NCBI GenBank assembly: GCA_964565925.1
Contig: CAZMGV010000005.1
Span: 186,001 to 250,000 of the forward strand
Length of the DNA: 64,000 bases
DNA from: CAZMGV01 sp964565925
GTDB taxonomy: Bacteria > JAGRBM01 > JAHCIT01
Direction: 5' to 3'
The notes under the pieces were generated by a model. That model was not told where the DNA came from. It saw only the letters and a list, made by a program, of their open reading frames with translations, and did no database searches. A program made the position numbers and the translations under genes. This document shows, piece by piece, positions 41,578 to 50,032 of this stretch. Position 1 is the first letter of the stretch. Every line of letters begins with the position of its first letter.

Positions 41578-43017
41578 TCAACTACGCGGTTTCTTTGCGG
41601 ATTTGCCGTCCAGCAGGGTGCGCCAGCGGGCGATTTCTTTTCGCACTTCGCTGCGTGCGGTGCCGCCGGTGACCCGGCGGGCATCGATTGCGGCCAGCGG
41701 CGAAAGGTCGTCGATCATCCACCGCTGGATCCGGGAGTCCAGCGCTTTGAGGTCGGCCACCGAGATATCGGTCAGCAGCTTGCCGGTTTTCTCGCAGAAA
41801 CCCACGAGCCGGCCGACCTGTTCATGCGCTTCACGGAAAGGCAGGCCCTCGCGGACAAGGGCATCGGCCAGATCGGTCGCCAGCAGCATCGGGTCGCTGG
41901 CAGCCGATTTCATCCGGGCGGCATTGAATGTGGCGGTCCGGATCATCTTCGCCGCCAGCGATACGCCCGCCTGCCAGGTTTCCGCCGCGTCGAAGAGCGG
42001 CTCTTTATCTTCCTGCAGGTCACGGTTGTAGGTGAGCGGCAAGCCCTTCACGGCCAGCGTCAGCGCCGCCAGGGAGCCGAATACCCGGCCCGACTTGCCG
42101 CGCATCAGTTCGGCCACATCAGGGTTGCGTTTCTGCGGCATGAGGGACGAGCCGCTCGTGTACGGTTCGGCCAGCCGGACAAAGGCGAATTCGGACGACG
42201 ACCACAGGACCAGTTCCTCGGCCAGCCGGGACAGGTGCAGAGCCGACAGGCTGGCGACCGACAGGAACTCGATAAAGGCGTCGCGGTCCGCGACCGCATC
42301 CATGGAGTTCCGGGTGACGCCGTCGAAACCGAGTTCTTTCGCGACCCCTTCACGGTCGAGTTTGTACGGCGATCCGGCAATGGCTCCGGAACCGAGCGGC
42401 ATGACGTTCACGCGCCTGCGGGCGTCCAGCAGCCGCTCGCGGTCCCGCCAGAACATGTTCGCGTAGGCGAGCAGGTGATGGCCGAGACTGACGGGCTGGG
42501 CCCGCTGGAGATGCGTGAACCCGGGCATAACGGTGTTCACGTTCGCCTCGGCGGTCTCGACGAACGCACGCACCAGCTCCTTCAGCCGGCCGGCAGTCAG
42601 GTCGATCTGTTCGCGGATGTAGAGGCGGGTGTCGACGGCCACCTGATCGTTGCGCGAGCGGGCCGTGTGGAGACGTCCGCCGGCATGTCCGATCCGGCGG
42701 GTAAGTTCCTTCTCGATATTCATGTGGACGTCTTCGGCGTCAGGGTCCCAGGCGAACCTGCCCGCAACAATGTCCTTGCGGATCGCTTCCAGTCCCTTGA
42801 TGATCTTGGCCGAATCGGTCTTCGGGATAATCCCCTGGCGGCCCAGCATCCGGGCATGGGCGATGGAACCCCGGACGTCGTGAAGGGCCAGTTTCGAGTC
42901 AAAATGAACCGATGCCATGTAGCTCTCGGCTTCGGGGTCCCGGCCTTCCGAAAAGCGTCCGCCCCATAGCCGGGCGGGTTTTGCGGGGGAACGGGAGTTC
43001 TTGGAAGAGTGTTTCAT
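41578..43017 (-). CDS. argH: Argininosuccinate lyase
   Basis: 479 residues of the fumarase/aspartase superfamily, releasing fumarate and arginine. WGGRFSEG near the N-terminus, TARSRNDQ (about 110), FTHLQRAQP (about 155), the signature GSSLMPQKRNP (about 277-287) with the mobile-loop serine, and the C-terminal helices are present. ATG 43017 is chosen over an in-frame start at 43041 because it lacks non-conserved extra residues. Heads the argH-lysA-dapF-dapA-dapB operon and is divergent from a cheY gene. Confidence 0.95.
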   Translation of the reverse strand: MKHSSKNSRSPAKPARLWGGRFSEGRDPEAESYMASVHFDSKLALHDVRGSIAHARMLGRQGIIPKTDSAKIIKGLEAIRKDIVAGRFAWDPDAEDVHMNIEKELTRRIGHAGGRLHTARSRNDQVAVDTRLYIREQIDLTAGRLKELVRAFVETAEANVNTVMPGFTHLQRAQPVSLGHHLLAYANMFWRDRERLLDARRRVNVMPLGSGAIAGSPYKLDREGVAKELGFDGVTRNSMDAVADRDAFIEFLSVASLSALHLSRLAEELVLWSSSEFAFVRLAEPYTSGSSLMPQKRNPDVAELMRGKSGRVFGSLAALTLAVKGLPLTYNRDLQEDKEPLFDAAETWQAGVSLAAKMIRTATFNAARMKSAASDPMLLATDLADALVREGLPFREAHEQVGRLVGFCEKTGKLLTDISVADLKALDSRIQRWMIDDLSPLAAIDARRVTGGTARSEVRKEIARWRTLLDGKSAKKPRS

Positions 43018-43089
43018 AGTCGTCGACGTTATATAGCACACGCTTTCCCTAGCGTGGCGAGAGATTTGCGGTTAAATTGCCCGCACACA

Positions 43090-43458
43090 ATGGCGAATAT
43101 CCTGGTAGTAGACGACGCACCCGAGACTCTGGCGATCATGAAAAAGGCGCTGGGGATGCTGGGCCATGCCGTGGTGACGTGCGAGAACCCGGAGCAGGCG
43201 CTGCTGCGGATGGACAAGCAGAAGTTCGATCTGATCTTCCTCGACATCATGATGCCGAAGATGGACGGTCTGGAACTCTGCCGCCTGATCCGTCAGGGAG
43301 AGCTCAACCGCGCCGCGAAGATCGTCATCTTCTCGGCCAAGAGCGACGCGGAGCTGGTGAGGCTCGCCAAGAACTTCGGCGCGGATTTCTACCTCGCCAA
43401 GCCCGCCCAGGTGGCCAAGATTCACGAAATCACCCGCCGCATGGTCGGCGGCGAATAA
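43090..43458 (+). CDS. Stand-alone CheY-like response regulator
   Basis: 122-residue receiver domain: D9-D10, phosphoacceptor D52 (FLDIMMP), S82 (IFSAKSD) and K103-P104 (YLAKP). It has no output domain. Lies by itself between argH and the porin gene, 73 bp from argH on the opposite strand; the open frame extends into that gap but ATG 43090 gives the standard CheY length. Its cognate kinase is not adjacent; the CheA at 19733 or an unlinked kinase is possible. Confidence 0.88.
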   Translation: MANILVVDDAPETLAIMKKALGMLGHAVVTCENPEQALLRMDKQKFDLIFLDIMMPKMDGLELCRLIRQGELNRAAKIVIFSAKSDAELVRLAKNFGADFYLAKPAQVAKIHEITRRMVGGE

Positions 43459-43470
43459 GCCAAAAGAAAA

Positions 43471-43490
43471 CCCCGCCATTTCTGGCGGGG
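43471..43490 (-). terminator. Terminator of the porin gene
   Basis: Stem CCCCGCCA/TGGCGGGG (43471-43478 and 43483-43490) with a 4-nt loop is followed on the reverse strand by TTTTCTTTT. It therefore ends transcripts coming from the porin gene; on the forward strand there is no T-run for the cheY gene. Confidence 0.75.
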
Positions 43491-43514
43491 CCCCTCCAGG
43501 TCTTCCCCTGACCC

Positions 43515-43545
43515 GGAACACCGGGGGCCTTGCGGCCCCCGGTTC
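43515..43545. terminator. Large GC hairpin just after the porin stop
   Basis: GGAAC...CGGGGGCC pairs with GGCCCCCGGTTCC around a TTGC loop, with a small bulge. It is 9 bp from the porin stop at 43554. It lacks a T-run of its own and may protect the 3' end or act with the second hairpin at 43471-43490. Confidence 0.5.
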
Positions 43546-43553
43546 CAAACAAA

Positions 43554-44834
43554 TCAGAAGGTCGCGTTCACGTTCAGACCGAGGAAGTGCGAGTAGCCGT
43601 AGGGCGCGCCGCCCTTGTCCTTCGAGATCGGGTTCTCGAGGTCGTACCGGTATTCGCCGCGGACGAACAGGCCGTCGGTGACCGTGTAGATCACGAACGG
43701 GGTGAGGCCGAGACCCTTGAACGAGCCGGGGCCCGCGAAGCCGGCGGTGACCGCTGCCGGGTCAACCGCGCTCAGAGCGGCCTGCTGCGGATCGAGGTAG
43801 TTGTATTCGATGCGCGCGCCCACTTCGACGGCGTCCGTCGCCTTGAACGAGCCGATCACTTCGGCGCCGATCCACTGGGCGTCGTTGCCGGGCGTGTTGA
43901 TCAGGCGGTAGGTGCCTTCAAAGCCCACGAACAGCTTGTCCTTGGCGTAGGTCACATCGAGGTTGATCAGGTTCGTCCAGTCGGAATTGCGGGGACCGAC
44001 AACGGCCGGGGTAACTGCCGCACGGGTGGCCAGATCGCCCATCCAGGTCAGGCCCACATAGGCGCCGCCGCCGGTATAACCGACGAGGAGGCTGTAGCCC
44101 TTGTCGACACCGCCGTCGATGTTCGAGCCCACCCAGTCGTTGAAGATCATCGCCTTGGCGAAGGCACCTTCAGACGGCTCGTAGGCCAGCATCGCGCCCG
44201 TGTAGTAGAACGGCAGCGCGCCGGCGAACAGGTTGGACATGGTGATCGTCTTGCGGGCGTTGGACCACACCGATTCGATACCGATCGGGGCGATGAAACG
44301 GCCGAGATAGAAGTTCACGTTGTTGGCCACGTTGATGCCCGCGTACAGTTCTTCAACCGTCAGCGCGTATCCAGTGCTGTTCGTTTCGTTACCGGCACCG
44401 GCTTCTGCGAACGACAGCGTTGCCGCCGCAATTCCCTTGCCGCCGAAATCCTTCTTCATCTGGAGTAGCGCTTCGCCGCCCAGGAACGTGAAGTCGGTGT
44501 CACGGCACGTCGCGGCGCCGCTGCAGCCGGGGCGGGTCCCGGTCGTCATCAGGTTCAGGCTCGGCGACGAGCCGGCGAGGAACGGATTGCCCAGACGGGT
44601 TCCGCCCACAAAGGTCCGGCTGGCGGTCGAATATCCCGCCAAAGCGTCAACATATCCGGTAAACGTGAACCCGCCTTTTCCGGCACTGGCGGACACGGTG
44701 TCGCTGTGCGCCATGTGGCCCGCTTCCTTCATCGTTTCGCCCTGTGATGCCGCCGGGGCGTCTTCCGCTCGCGCGGACGTGGTTACCACAGCGAGTGCTG
44801 CGGCCATCGTGATAAACAGTTTCTGGATCTTCAT
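43554..44834 (-). CDS. Outer-membrane beta-barrel porin (BBP2/OmpL-like)
   Basis: 426 residues: a Sec signal peptide with cleavage after ASARA (about 22), a short Met/His-containing linker, then a barrel of alternating strands with frequent aromatic girdles and a C-terminal phenylalanine (NATF), as needed for BAM recognition. GGFTFTGYVDALAGYS, LGRFIAPIGIES and FVRGEYRYDLENPISK are typical of the putative beta-barrel porin-2 family. Substrate unknown. Two cysteines (GCSGAATC near residue 107) could form a loop disulfide. Monocistronic, with a long 293-bp upstream region and terminator hairpins after the gene. Confidence 0.85.
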   Translation of the reverse strand: MKIQKLFITMAAALAVVTTSARAEDAPAASQGETMKEAGHMAHSDTVSASAGKGGFTFTGYVDALAGYSTASRTFVGGTRLGNPFLAGSSPSLNLMTTGTRPGCSGAATCRDTDFTFLGGEALLQMKKDFGGKGIAAATLSFAEAGAGNETNSTGYALTVEELYAGINVANNVNFYLGRFIAPIGIESVWSNARKTITMSNLFAGALPFYYTGAMLAYEPSEGAFAKAMIFNDWVGSNIDGGVDKGYSLLVGYTGGGAYVGLTWMGDLATRAAVTPAVVGPRNSDWTNLINLDVTYAKDKLFVGFEGTYRLINTPGNDAQWIGAEVIGSFKATDAVEVGARIEYNYLDPQQAALSAVDPAAVTAGFAGPGSFKGLGLTPFVIYTVTDGLFVRGEYRYDLENPISKDKGGAPYGYSHFLGLNVNATF

Positions 44835-45127
44835 AAATTGGTTCCTTGCCTCCTTCAGGCGTTAGATCGGAGATTTTATTCCCGGGGACGTTGAGTCTGC
44901 CCTCTACACAAGAACTCGCCAGCCACCAGCCGGGATCAGTCCGGTGACTACGGGCACGCTGTTACAAAACCGGTACCAACGGGCCGAACTATTCTTATCA
45001 GGCGTAACCCTAGGAAACCATACGGATTTTGGGGTTTATTACACGAATGTAATTAATTAACTAAGCAAGATGATGTGCCTAAAAAAAGAGCAGACCTGAC
45101 GTTTTATGGGTAGAAACAGGCCAATAG
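44835..45127 (-). promoter_or_regulatory. Porin upstream region with palindrome ATTACA-N4-TGTAAT
   Basis: 293 bp without a gene between the porin start and the 3' end of the YihY gene. It contains a 6-bp inverted repeat ATTACAcgaaTGTAAT at 45038-45053 in an AT-rich stretch that continues AATTAATTAA, about 205 bp upstream of the porin start. The intervening GC-rich part has no recognisable open frame. A porin promoter and repressor/activator site are probably here; I could not define -35/-10 elements. Confidence 0.4.
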
Positions 45128-46060
45128 TCAGGACTGGGTAGCGGCTGGAGCCGTCGCGGTACCCGTTACAGGAGCGGCCGCACTCTCGCATTCGATCGGA
45201 TAGATGGACCGGTCGATGAGGCCGTCCAGAAGCGCGCCGCCCAGGAAAAACATGCAGCTCATGTAGATCCAGGCCATGGCCGAGAAGATCGATCCAAGCG
45301 ATCCATAGATGACGTTGTATCCCTCGAAATGCCGGAGCATGAACTTGAAGGTCAGCGATCCGGCCAGCCAGCCGAGCGTGGCCAGTGCGCTGCCGGGGGT
45401 GATCCACCTCCAGGGCCGGTCGATGGCGGTGCCCGCCGCATAAAGCATGGAGGCGGCCAGCGAAACCAGTACCGGCACGAACAGGAACCGAAGTACCTGC
45501 CAGACAGTCACTGCCACCGAATGAACCCCCAGGACCTCGGCGAGAAGTTCCGTCACCCGCCAGCCTGAAAGCAAAGCGGTCGGCGCCAGCGACATGAACA
45601 GCCCGAGCAGCCCGGCGATCAGTATGCGTTCGGCCCAGCCTCTGGCGAACGAGCGGGTGTCGGGGGTTCCGCGGGCGTTGTTGATACTGTGCTCGAACAC
45701 GGCGACTGCGCGGGCGGCGATAAAAAGCGAACCCAGGGCGCCGATCCAGACGGTAAACCCCGCGTTCATGGTGAGCGTATGGACCATGTGCTCTCTCAGA
45801 ATCGGGACGGCGGCCTTGGGTACCAGGCGGGCCAGAATATCGACCAGCACGTGTTCCATCCCCTGGGTCGGGAGCAGGCTCATCATCGTAAATACAATCA
45901 GCAGATAGGGAACGGAGGCCAGCACGACGAAGAACGACAGCTTGGCCGACTCGCCGGCCAGATCGTTGGTGTTCGTCTTGCGGGCGAAATCCTTCCAGAA
46001 CGCCTTGCTGCGGAGCACATAGCGGCGGTCCGGGTCGAACGAGATGAAGCGGTGGTTCAC
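45128..46060 (-). CDS. YihY/BrkB-family inner-membrane protein
   Basis: 310 residues with about six membrane helices (about 42-65, 105-125, 145-170, 185-210, 220-240, 265-290). The SAKLSFFVVLASVPYLLI opening of the membrane domain, PTALLSGW, YAAGTAI, the PGSALATLGWLAGSLTFKF block and YGSLGSIFSAMAWIYMS are hallmarks of UPF0761/BrkB proteins, often misnamed RNase BN. Function is unsettled; a transport or envelope role is assumed. GTG 46060 abuts the acyl-CoA ligase stop at 46061, so the two are co-transcribed. The Ala/Thr tail is disordered. Confidence 0.88.
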   Translation of the reverse strand: MNHRFISFDPDRRYVLRSKAFWKDFARKTNTNDLAGESAKLSFFVVLASVPYLLIVFTMMSLLPTQGMEHVLVDILARLVPKAAVPILREHMVHTLTMNAGFTVWIGALGSLFIAARAVAVFEHSINNARGTPDTRSFARGWAERILIAGLLGLFMSLAPTALLSGWRVTELLAEVLGVHSVAVTVWQVLRFLFVPVLVSLAASMLYAAGTAIDRPWRWITPGSALATLGWLAGSLTFKFMLRHFEGYNVIYGSLGSIFSAMAWIYMSCMFFLGGALLDGLIDRSIYPIECESAAAPVTGTATAPAATQS

Positions 46061-47854
46061 TCAGCCCTCGCTCGCATAAAAGCCGTCCAGAACGTCGCGG
46101 TAGCGCGCTTCCACGTCCTTGCGTTTCACCTTGAGCGTCGAAGTCATCAGTCCGTTATCAACGGTGAACTCTTCCGGAAGAATCGTCCAGCGCTTGACCT
46201 GCTCGTACTGCGCCAGGGACTGGTTGACCTTGCTTATGTAGGCGCCGATTTCGTCCAGAACTTCCTTCTGGCGGGCGAGCGCCTTCGGTTCCGGCGGCAG
46301 GTTCCGGGCCTTTGCCCAGGCAGCGGCTGCTTCAGGATCCAGCGTCAGGAGCGCGCTGGGGAACTTCCGGCGGTCGCCGTGGTACAGGGCCTGCCCGATC
46401 AGGGGGTGCGACTTGAGCAGTCCCTCGATCCCGGCCGGGGCAATGTTCTTGCCGCCGGCGGTGATGATGAGGTTTTTCTTCCGGTCGGTGATCTTGAGGT
46501 AACCGTCCTTGTCGATCTCCCCGACGTCGCCCGTGTGCAGCCAGCCGTCCCGGACGGTTTCTTCGGTGGCACCCGGCTCCTTGAAATAGCCCTTGAACAC
46601 GATCTCGCTCCGGATCAGCACCTCGCCGTCGGGACCGAGTTTCAGATCGACACCCGGTATGGCGCGGCCGACGGTTCCGAGACGGAAATGCTCCGGCGTA
46701 TTGGACGTGCAGATCGAGGTGGTTTCCGTGAGTCCGTAAACTTCGAGAGGCAGAAGTTCCAGGGCGTGAAAGAACTCCAGCAGTTCGAGACTGATGGGCG
46801 CCGCACCTGAGATCACGAAGCGCACTTTTCCGCCCAGTTTTTCCTTGAACTTGCCGAGCACCAGCGCCCTGGCCAGCCGGTATTTCAGGGCGAGCAGGAG
46901 GCCGGGCTTCTGCCCGCTGCGAATGGTGCGGCTGTACAGGAGTCCGGTTTCCAGTGCCCAGCGGACCAGCTTCTGCCGGTCCGGCGGAAGGCTCTCGAGA
47001 TTCTCGACGAACTTCGCGTGGATCTTCTCGAAGATTCTCGGCACGCCGCCGAAATAGTCCGGCTTCGCAAGCGCTATGTCTTCCATGAGGGATTCGGGGG
47101 AGCGGGCGAAAGTGACCGACGCGCCTGTAGCCAGCCGGCCGTAGTGTCCGACAACGCGCTCGGCCACATGTGCCATCGGCAGAAAGGCGACGGTGTGATC
47201 GGACTCGGTCGCCGGTATGACGCTGGTGATCGTATCCAGATAGGCCCGCAGGTTGCGGTGGGTGAGCATGGCGCCCTTGGGGTTTCCGGTCGTGCCGGAA
47301 GTGTAGACGAGCACGGCGAGGTCGTCGCGATGCGCCTTGTTCGCCCGGCTCAGCCACGTGCTGGGGTCGCGGGCATTGATGTTGGCGCCTTTGACGAGCA
47401 GCGACTGAAAGCTGATGAGCCGGGGCTCGGCCGGGTCGCTGACCGTTTCCACAGCGATAATCTGCCGGAGTCTGGGCAGCCTCGGCAGTACCGGACGGAT
47501 CCGGTCATAGAGCGCCTGGTTGTTGACGAACAGGTACGCCGACTCGGAATGATCGAGCTGATAGAAAATCTGCTCTGCCGTGAGGGTGGGGTAGAGGCCC
47601 ACGGACACGCCTCCGGCGATCAGCACGCCCAGATCGATCGACGCCCAGTCGAAGCCGGTAGGGGCGAGGATATTCACCACCTCGCCGCGCTTGAGCCCGT
47701 TCATCTCCAGACCCATGCCGATTTCGGCGGCCCGCCAGAGGTATTCGTTCCAGGTGACGGTCACCCACTCTTTGCCGTCCCAATAGCGGGCGGCGGGCCG
47801 TTCGCCCGACCTCTGCATCCGTTCAATGACCAGTTCGTTGATAGTCCCTGACAT
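46061..47854 (-). CDS. Long-chain acyl-CoA synthetase (AMP-forming)
   Basis: 597-residue ANL-superfamily enzyme activating fatty acids to acyl-CoA via acyl-AMP. The P-loop-like YTSGTTGNPKGAMLTH (about 184-199), the YGLTETTS motif (about 353-360), GWLHTGDVG and the DRKKNLIITAGGKNIAP hinge/lysine region are in the order of FAA1/FadD15-type ligases. Length and N-terminal layout match the long/very-long-chain group. It precedes the yihY gene with no gap. A 7-bp-arm palindrome sits 11-31 bp upstream of its ATG in the divergent region shared with the cytochrome gene, so fatty-acid-responsive repression is plausible. Confidence 0.92.
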   Translation of the reverse strand: MSGTINELVIERMQRSGERPAARYWDGKEWVTVTWNEYLWRAAEIGMGLEMNGLKRGEVVNILAPTGFDWASIDLGVLIAGGVSVGLYPTLTAEQIFYQLDHSESAYLFVNNQALYDRIRPVLPRLPRLRQIIAVETVSDPAEPRLISFQSLLVKGANINARDPSTWLSRANKAHRDDLAVLVYTSGTTGNPKGAMLTHRNLRAYLDTITSVIPATESDHTVAFLPMAHVAERVVGHYGRLATGASVTFARSPESLMEDIALAKPDYFGGVPRIFEKIHAKFVENLESLPPDRQKLVRWALETGLLYSRTIRSGQKPGLLLALKYRLARALVLGKFKEKLGGKVRFVISGAAPISLELLEFFHALELLPLEVYGLTETTSICTSNTPEHFRLGTVGRAIPGVDLKLGPDGEVLIRSEIVFKGYFKEPGATEETVRDGWLHTGDVGEIDKDGYLKITDRKKNLIITAGGKNIAPAGIEGLLKSHPLIGQALYHGDRRKFPSALLTLDPEAAAAWAKARNLPPEPKALARQKEVLDEIGAYISKVNQSLAQYEQVKRWTILPEEFTVDNGLMTSTLKVKRKDVEARYRDVLDGFYASEG

Positions 47855-47864
47855 ATGGAAGAAA

Positions 47865-47885
47865 CACCGTATCCAATTTACGGTG
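47865..47885. promoter_or_regulatory. Inverted repeat CACCGTA-N7-TACGGTG between acyl-CoA ligase and cytochrome genes
   Basis: Perfect 7-bp arms (47865-47871, 47879-47885) in the 83-bp gap between two divergent starts. It is 11 bp from the ligase ATG, where a bound repressor would block both promoter clearance and translation initiation signals. Spacing suits a homodimeric repressor. No copy of the same motif was noticed elsewhere in the window. Confidence 0.4.
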
Positions 47886-47937
47886 CAGCGCGCAATAAAT
47901 TTTGAACCGTTGTCCGGAGGCGGCTACATCCCCGTCC

Positions 47938-48513
47938 GTGAAATTCCGTCCATTTATACTGGGTGCAGGGGCGGTCGCTTGTATTGTATATGCGGCCGGC
48001 TGCCAGCCACGCGCTGCGGAGGCCCCGCCTCCCGCGCAGATGCCCGCGAACGTCACGCGCCAGCAACTCCTCGATGATCCGGTACTTTCCAAAATGGTGG
48101 ACTACACCGTCAAGAATCCGCTCCCGTTTACTCCGGAGAACCTGGAACACGGCAAGAAACTTTATCAGCTTTCCTGCATCGCCTGTCACGGGGTGGCGGG
48201 CGAACCGGAGCCGGCGATTTCCATGCATCCGACCGCGCCGCATTTCAGCCGCGCGGACTGGAGCCGGAACCGGATGGACGGCGAGATATTCCTGACGATC
48301 CAGCAGGGACGTCCCTTCAAGGGGATGCCGACCTGGAAACATTTTTCCGCCCGGGACACCTGGGCGATTATCCATTACGTCCGTTCCCTGAGCGGGACCG
48401 CCGAAGAGTTCGCCAAAGCGGCTGAAGCGGCCGCTGCGCAAGCCGTGCCGCCGCCCGCGGCAGCACCGGTCTCCAATGCGGACTCCGCGCCGGTCCCGGC
48501 ACCGCCCCAGTGA
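47938..48513 (+). CDS. c-type cytochrome lipoprotein
   Basis: 191 residues from GTG 47938: signal core ILGAGAVACIVYA with lipobox Y-A-A-G-C (Cys 22), then a monohaem cytochrome c domain (about 60-150) with the haem motif CIACH and a distal methionine candidate in FKGMPTW. The layout (GKKLYQLSCIACHGV ... HYVRSL) is that of class I cytochromes. The Ala/Pro C-terminal tail is disordered. An in-frame TTG at 47902 would spoil the signal peptide, so GTG is preferred. Predicted to be anchored in a membrane facing the periplasm and to carry electrons; redox partner not in the window. Confidence 0.85.
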   Translation: MKFRPFILGAGAVACIVYAAGCQPRAAEAPPPAQMPANVTRQQLLDDPVLSKMVDYTVKNPLPFTPENLEHGKKLYQLSCIACHGVAGEPEPAISMHPTAPHFSRADWSRNRMDGEIFLTIQQGRPFKGMPTWKHFSARDTWAIIHYVRSLSGTAEEFAKAAEAAAAQAVPPPAAAPVSNADSAPVPAPPQ

Positions 48514-48601
48514 GCGTCGAATCACACTCCTGAGCCGGCCCAGTTAAAGGGCTTCAGCCGTTGCCCGGCCGCCGTTTTCGCGGTTACTCTGAAGACCAGA
48601 A

Positions 48602-50032
48602 ATGAACGAACTGCTCATCGTCGCCGCCGGTTTCGGCCTCGGACTGACTGTCCTCGGGGTGGGGCTGTTCATTATCTCCCGGGTGGGCCGGTTCGAAACC
48701 CGGATGCATACCCGGTTCGACCACGTCTACAAGAAGATCAAGGACTACGTGGACGACCCGGCGACGACGAAATTCGCCAAGCTGCTGGGGGAACCCAACG
48801 TGTTCCGTCCCCAGATGGCGAAGGTGCTGGACCGGCTCGACCGGATCGATCGCAAGCTCGAAGAGATCGCCAGCACCCGCGAGACAGCCACCGGCACCCG
48901 GATCCGGGTGATCGAGGGCGGCGAGCTGTCGCTTCCTGAAGTGAACAAGCGCCGGATGCGCACCGAATTTGAAACGGGAATGACGAAGGTGACGTCGTAC
49001 CCGGAAGAGATGACGCTCGCGCTCACCACCCGGTGCAATATCAATCCGCCCTGCGGAATCTGCGAACGGAACAAGCGCACCCCCGACGAAGAGTACGACG
49101 TCAGCCCCAGCGTGCTGGCCAATCTCGTGCCGGTGTTCCGGCACCTCGACATCCTGTATCTGCACTGCAGCGGCGAGCCGACCTATTCGCGGTACTTCGA
49201 CGATGTGCTTGCGCTCGTGGATCCGCCGACGAAGATCCGGTTCAACACGCACGGCGTGACGCTGGACGAGTCGCTTGCCCGCCGGCTGATCGAAGGGCGG
49301 CGGGTGGACTGCATCAACGTCAGTCTGGACGCCGCGAAGGCGGAGACCCACTACCGGCTCCGGGGGCCGGGCTTTGCGAAGATCGTGGAGAACATCGGCA
49401 ATTTCCAGCGCCTCAAGCGCGAGCTGAAGGCGGACCGCCCGCTGCTGCTGATGAACATGTGTATTACCCGCGAGTCGCTCGATGAACTGCCAGATTTCAT
49501 GGACCTGGCCGCGCAACTGGGCGTCGACGGCGTGGACCTGTTCCATATGAACCCCGGTGAATCGTTCAACTGGAAAGTGGAGCGCCAGGTGTCCGGAGGC
49601 GGCCGGTTCGTGTTCGACTATGCTGAACAGCTCCGGATCGATCCGGTCCGCCACGACGAACTGCTGACCGAGGCCTACCGGCGCGCGAAACTGCACAATA
49701 TGCCGGTCAATTTCGTTGGACAGGGGTTCCTCTCGAAGCGGCTGACCGAGGAACAGCAGACGGTCGCCAGGGTGATGAACGAGCGCGAGCGGCTGCCGGA
49801 AAAGTGCATGGTGCCGTGGTCCCGCTGTGTGGTGGCCGAAGACGGCCAGATCCGCATGTGTTATTTCCACGACGAGCGGACGGAATATATCGGCGACGTG
49901 TCCAAGGAGCCTTTCGAGGTGGTCTGGAATTCGCCCAAGGCGATGGAGATCCGCAGGCAGATGGTGGACCGAGTGTTCGCCGATTCGTGCCTGAACTCTC
50001 CGACCGTCTGCATCTTCAGGGGGCGTGTATGA
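48602..50032 (+). CDS. Membrane-tethered radical SAM protein with CX5CX2C motif and SPASM/twitch-like C-terminus
   Basis: 476 residues. An N-terminal membrane helix (about 4-25) is followed by a juxtamembrane block LFIISRVGRFETRMHTRFD (22-40) and a linker with a short coiled coil (about 70-92). The radical SAM domain spans about 133-350: cluster cysteines C145, C151 and C154 give CX5CX2C instead of CX3CX2C, then HCSGEPTYSRY and NTHGVTL, typical barrel strands. The C-terminus has C402, C409, C420 (with G415, matching the G-x4-C of SPASM/twitch domains), C463 and C470, likely ligating an auxiliary cluster. Such enzymes modify peptides, sugars or nucleosides; the substrate is unknown. Its stop overlaps the next ATG by 4 bp, and that partner carries the same anchor motif. 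Confidence 0.85.
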   Translation: MNELLIVAAGFGLGLTVLGVGLFIISRVGRFETRMHTRFDHVYKKIKDYVDDPATTKFAKLLGEPNVFRPQMAKVLDRLDRIDRKLEEIASTRETATGTRIRVIEGGELSLPEVNKRRMRTEFETGMTKVTSYPEEMTLALTTRCNINPPCGICERNKRTPDEEYDVSPSVLANLVPVFRHLDILYLHCSGEPTYSRYFDDVLALVDPPTKIRFNTHGVTLDESLARRLIEGRRVDCINVSLDAAKAETHYRLRGPGFAKIVENIGNFQRLKRELKADRPLLLMNMCITRESLDELPDFMDLAAQLGVDGVDLFHMNPGESFNWKVERQVSGGGRFVFDYAEQLRIDPVRHDELLTEAYRRAKLHNMPVNFVGQGFLSKRLTEEQQTVARVMNERERLPEKCMVPWSRCVVAEDGQIRMCYFHDERTEYIGDVSKEPFEVVWNSPKAMEIRRQMVDRVFADSCLNSPTVCIFRGRV

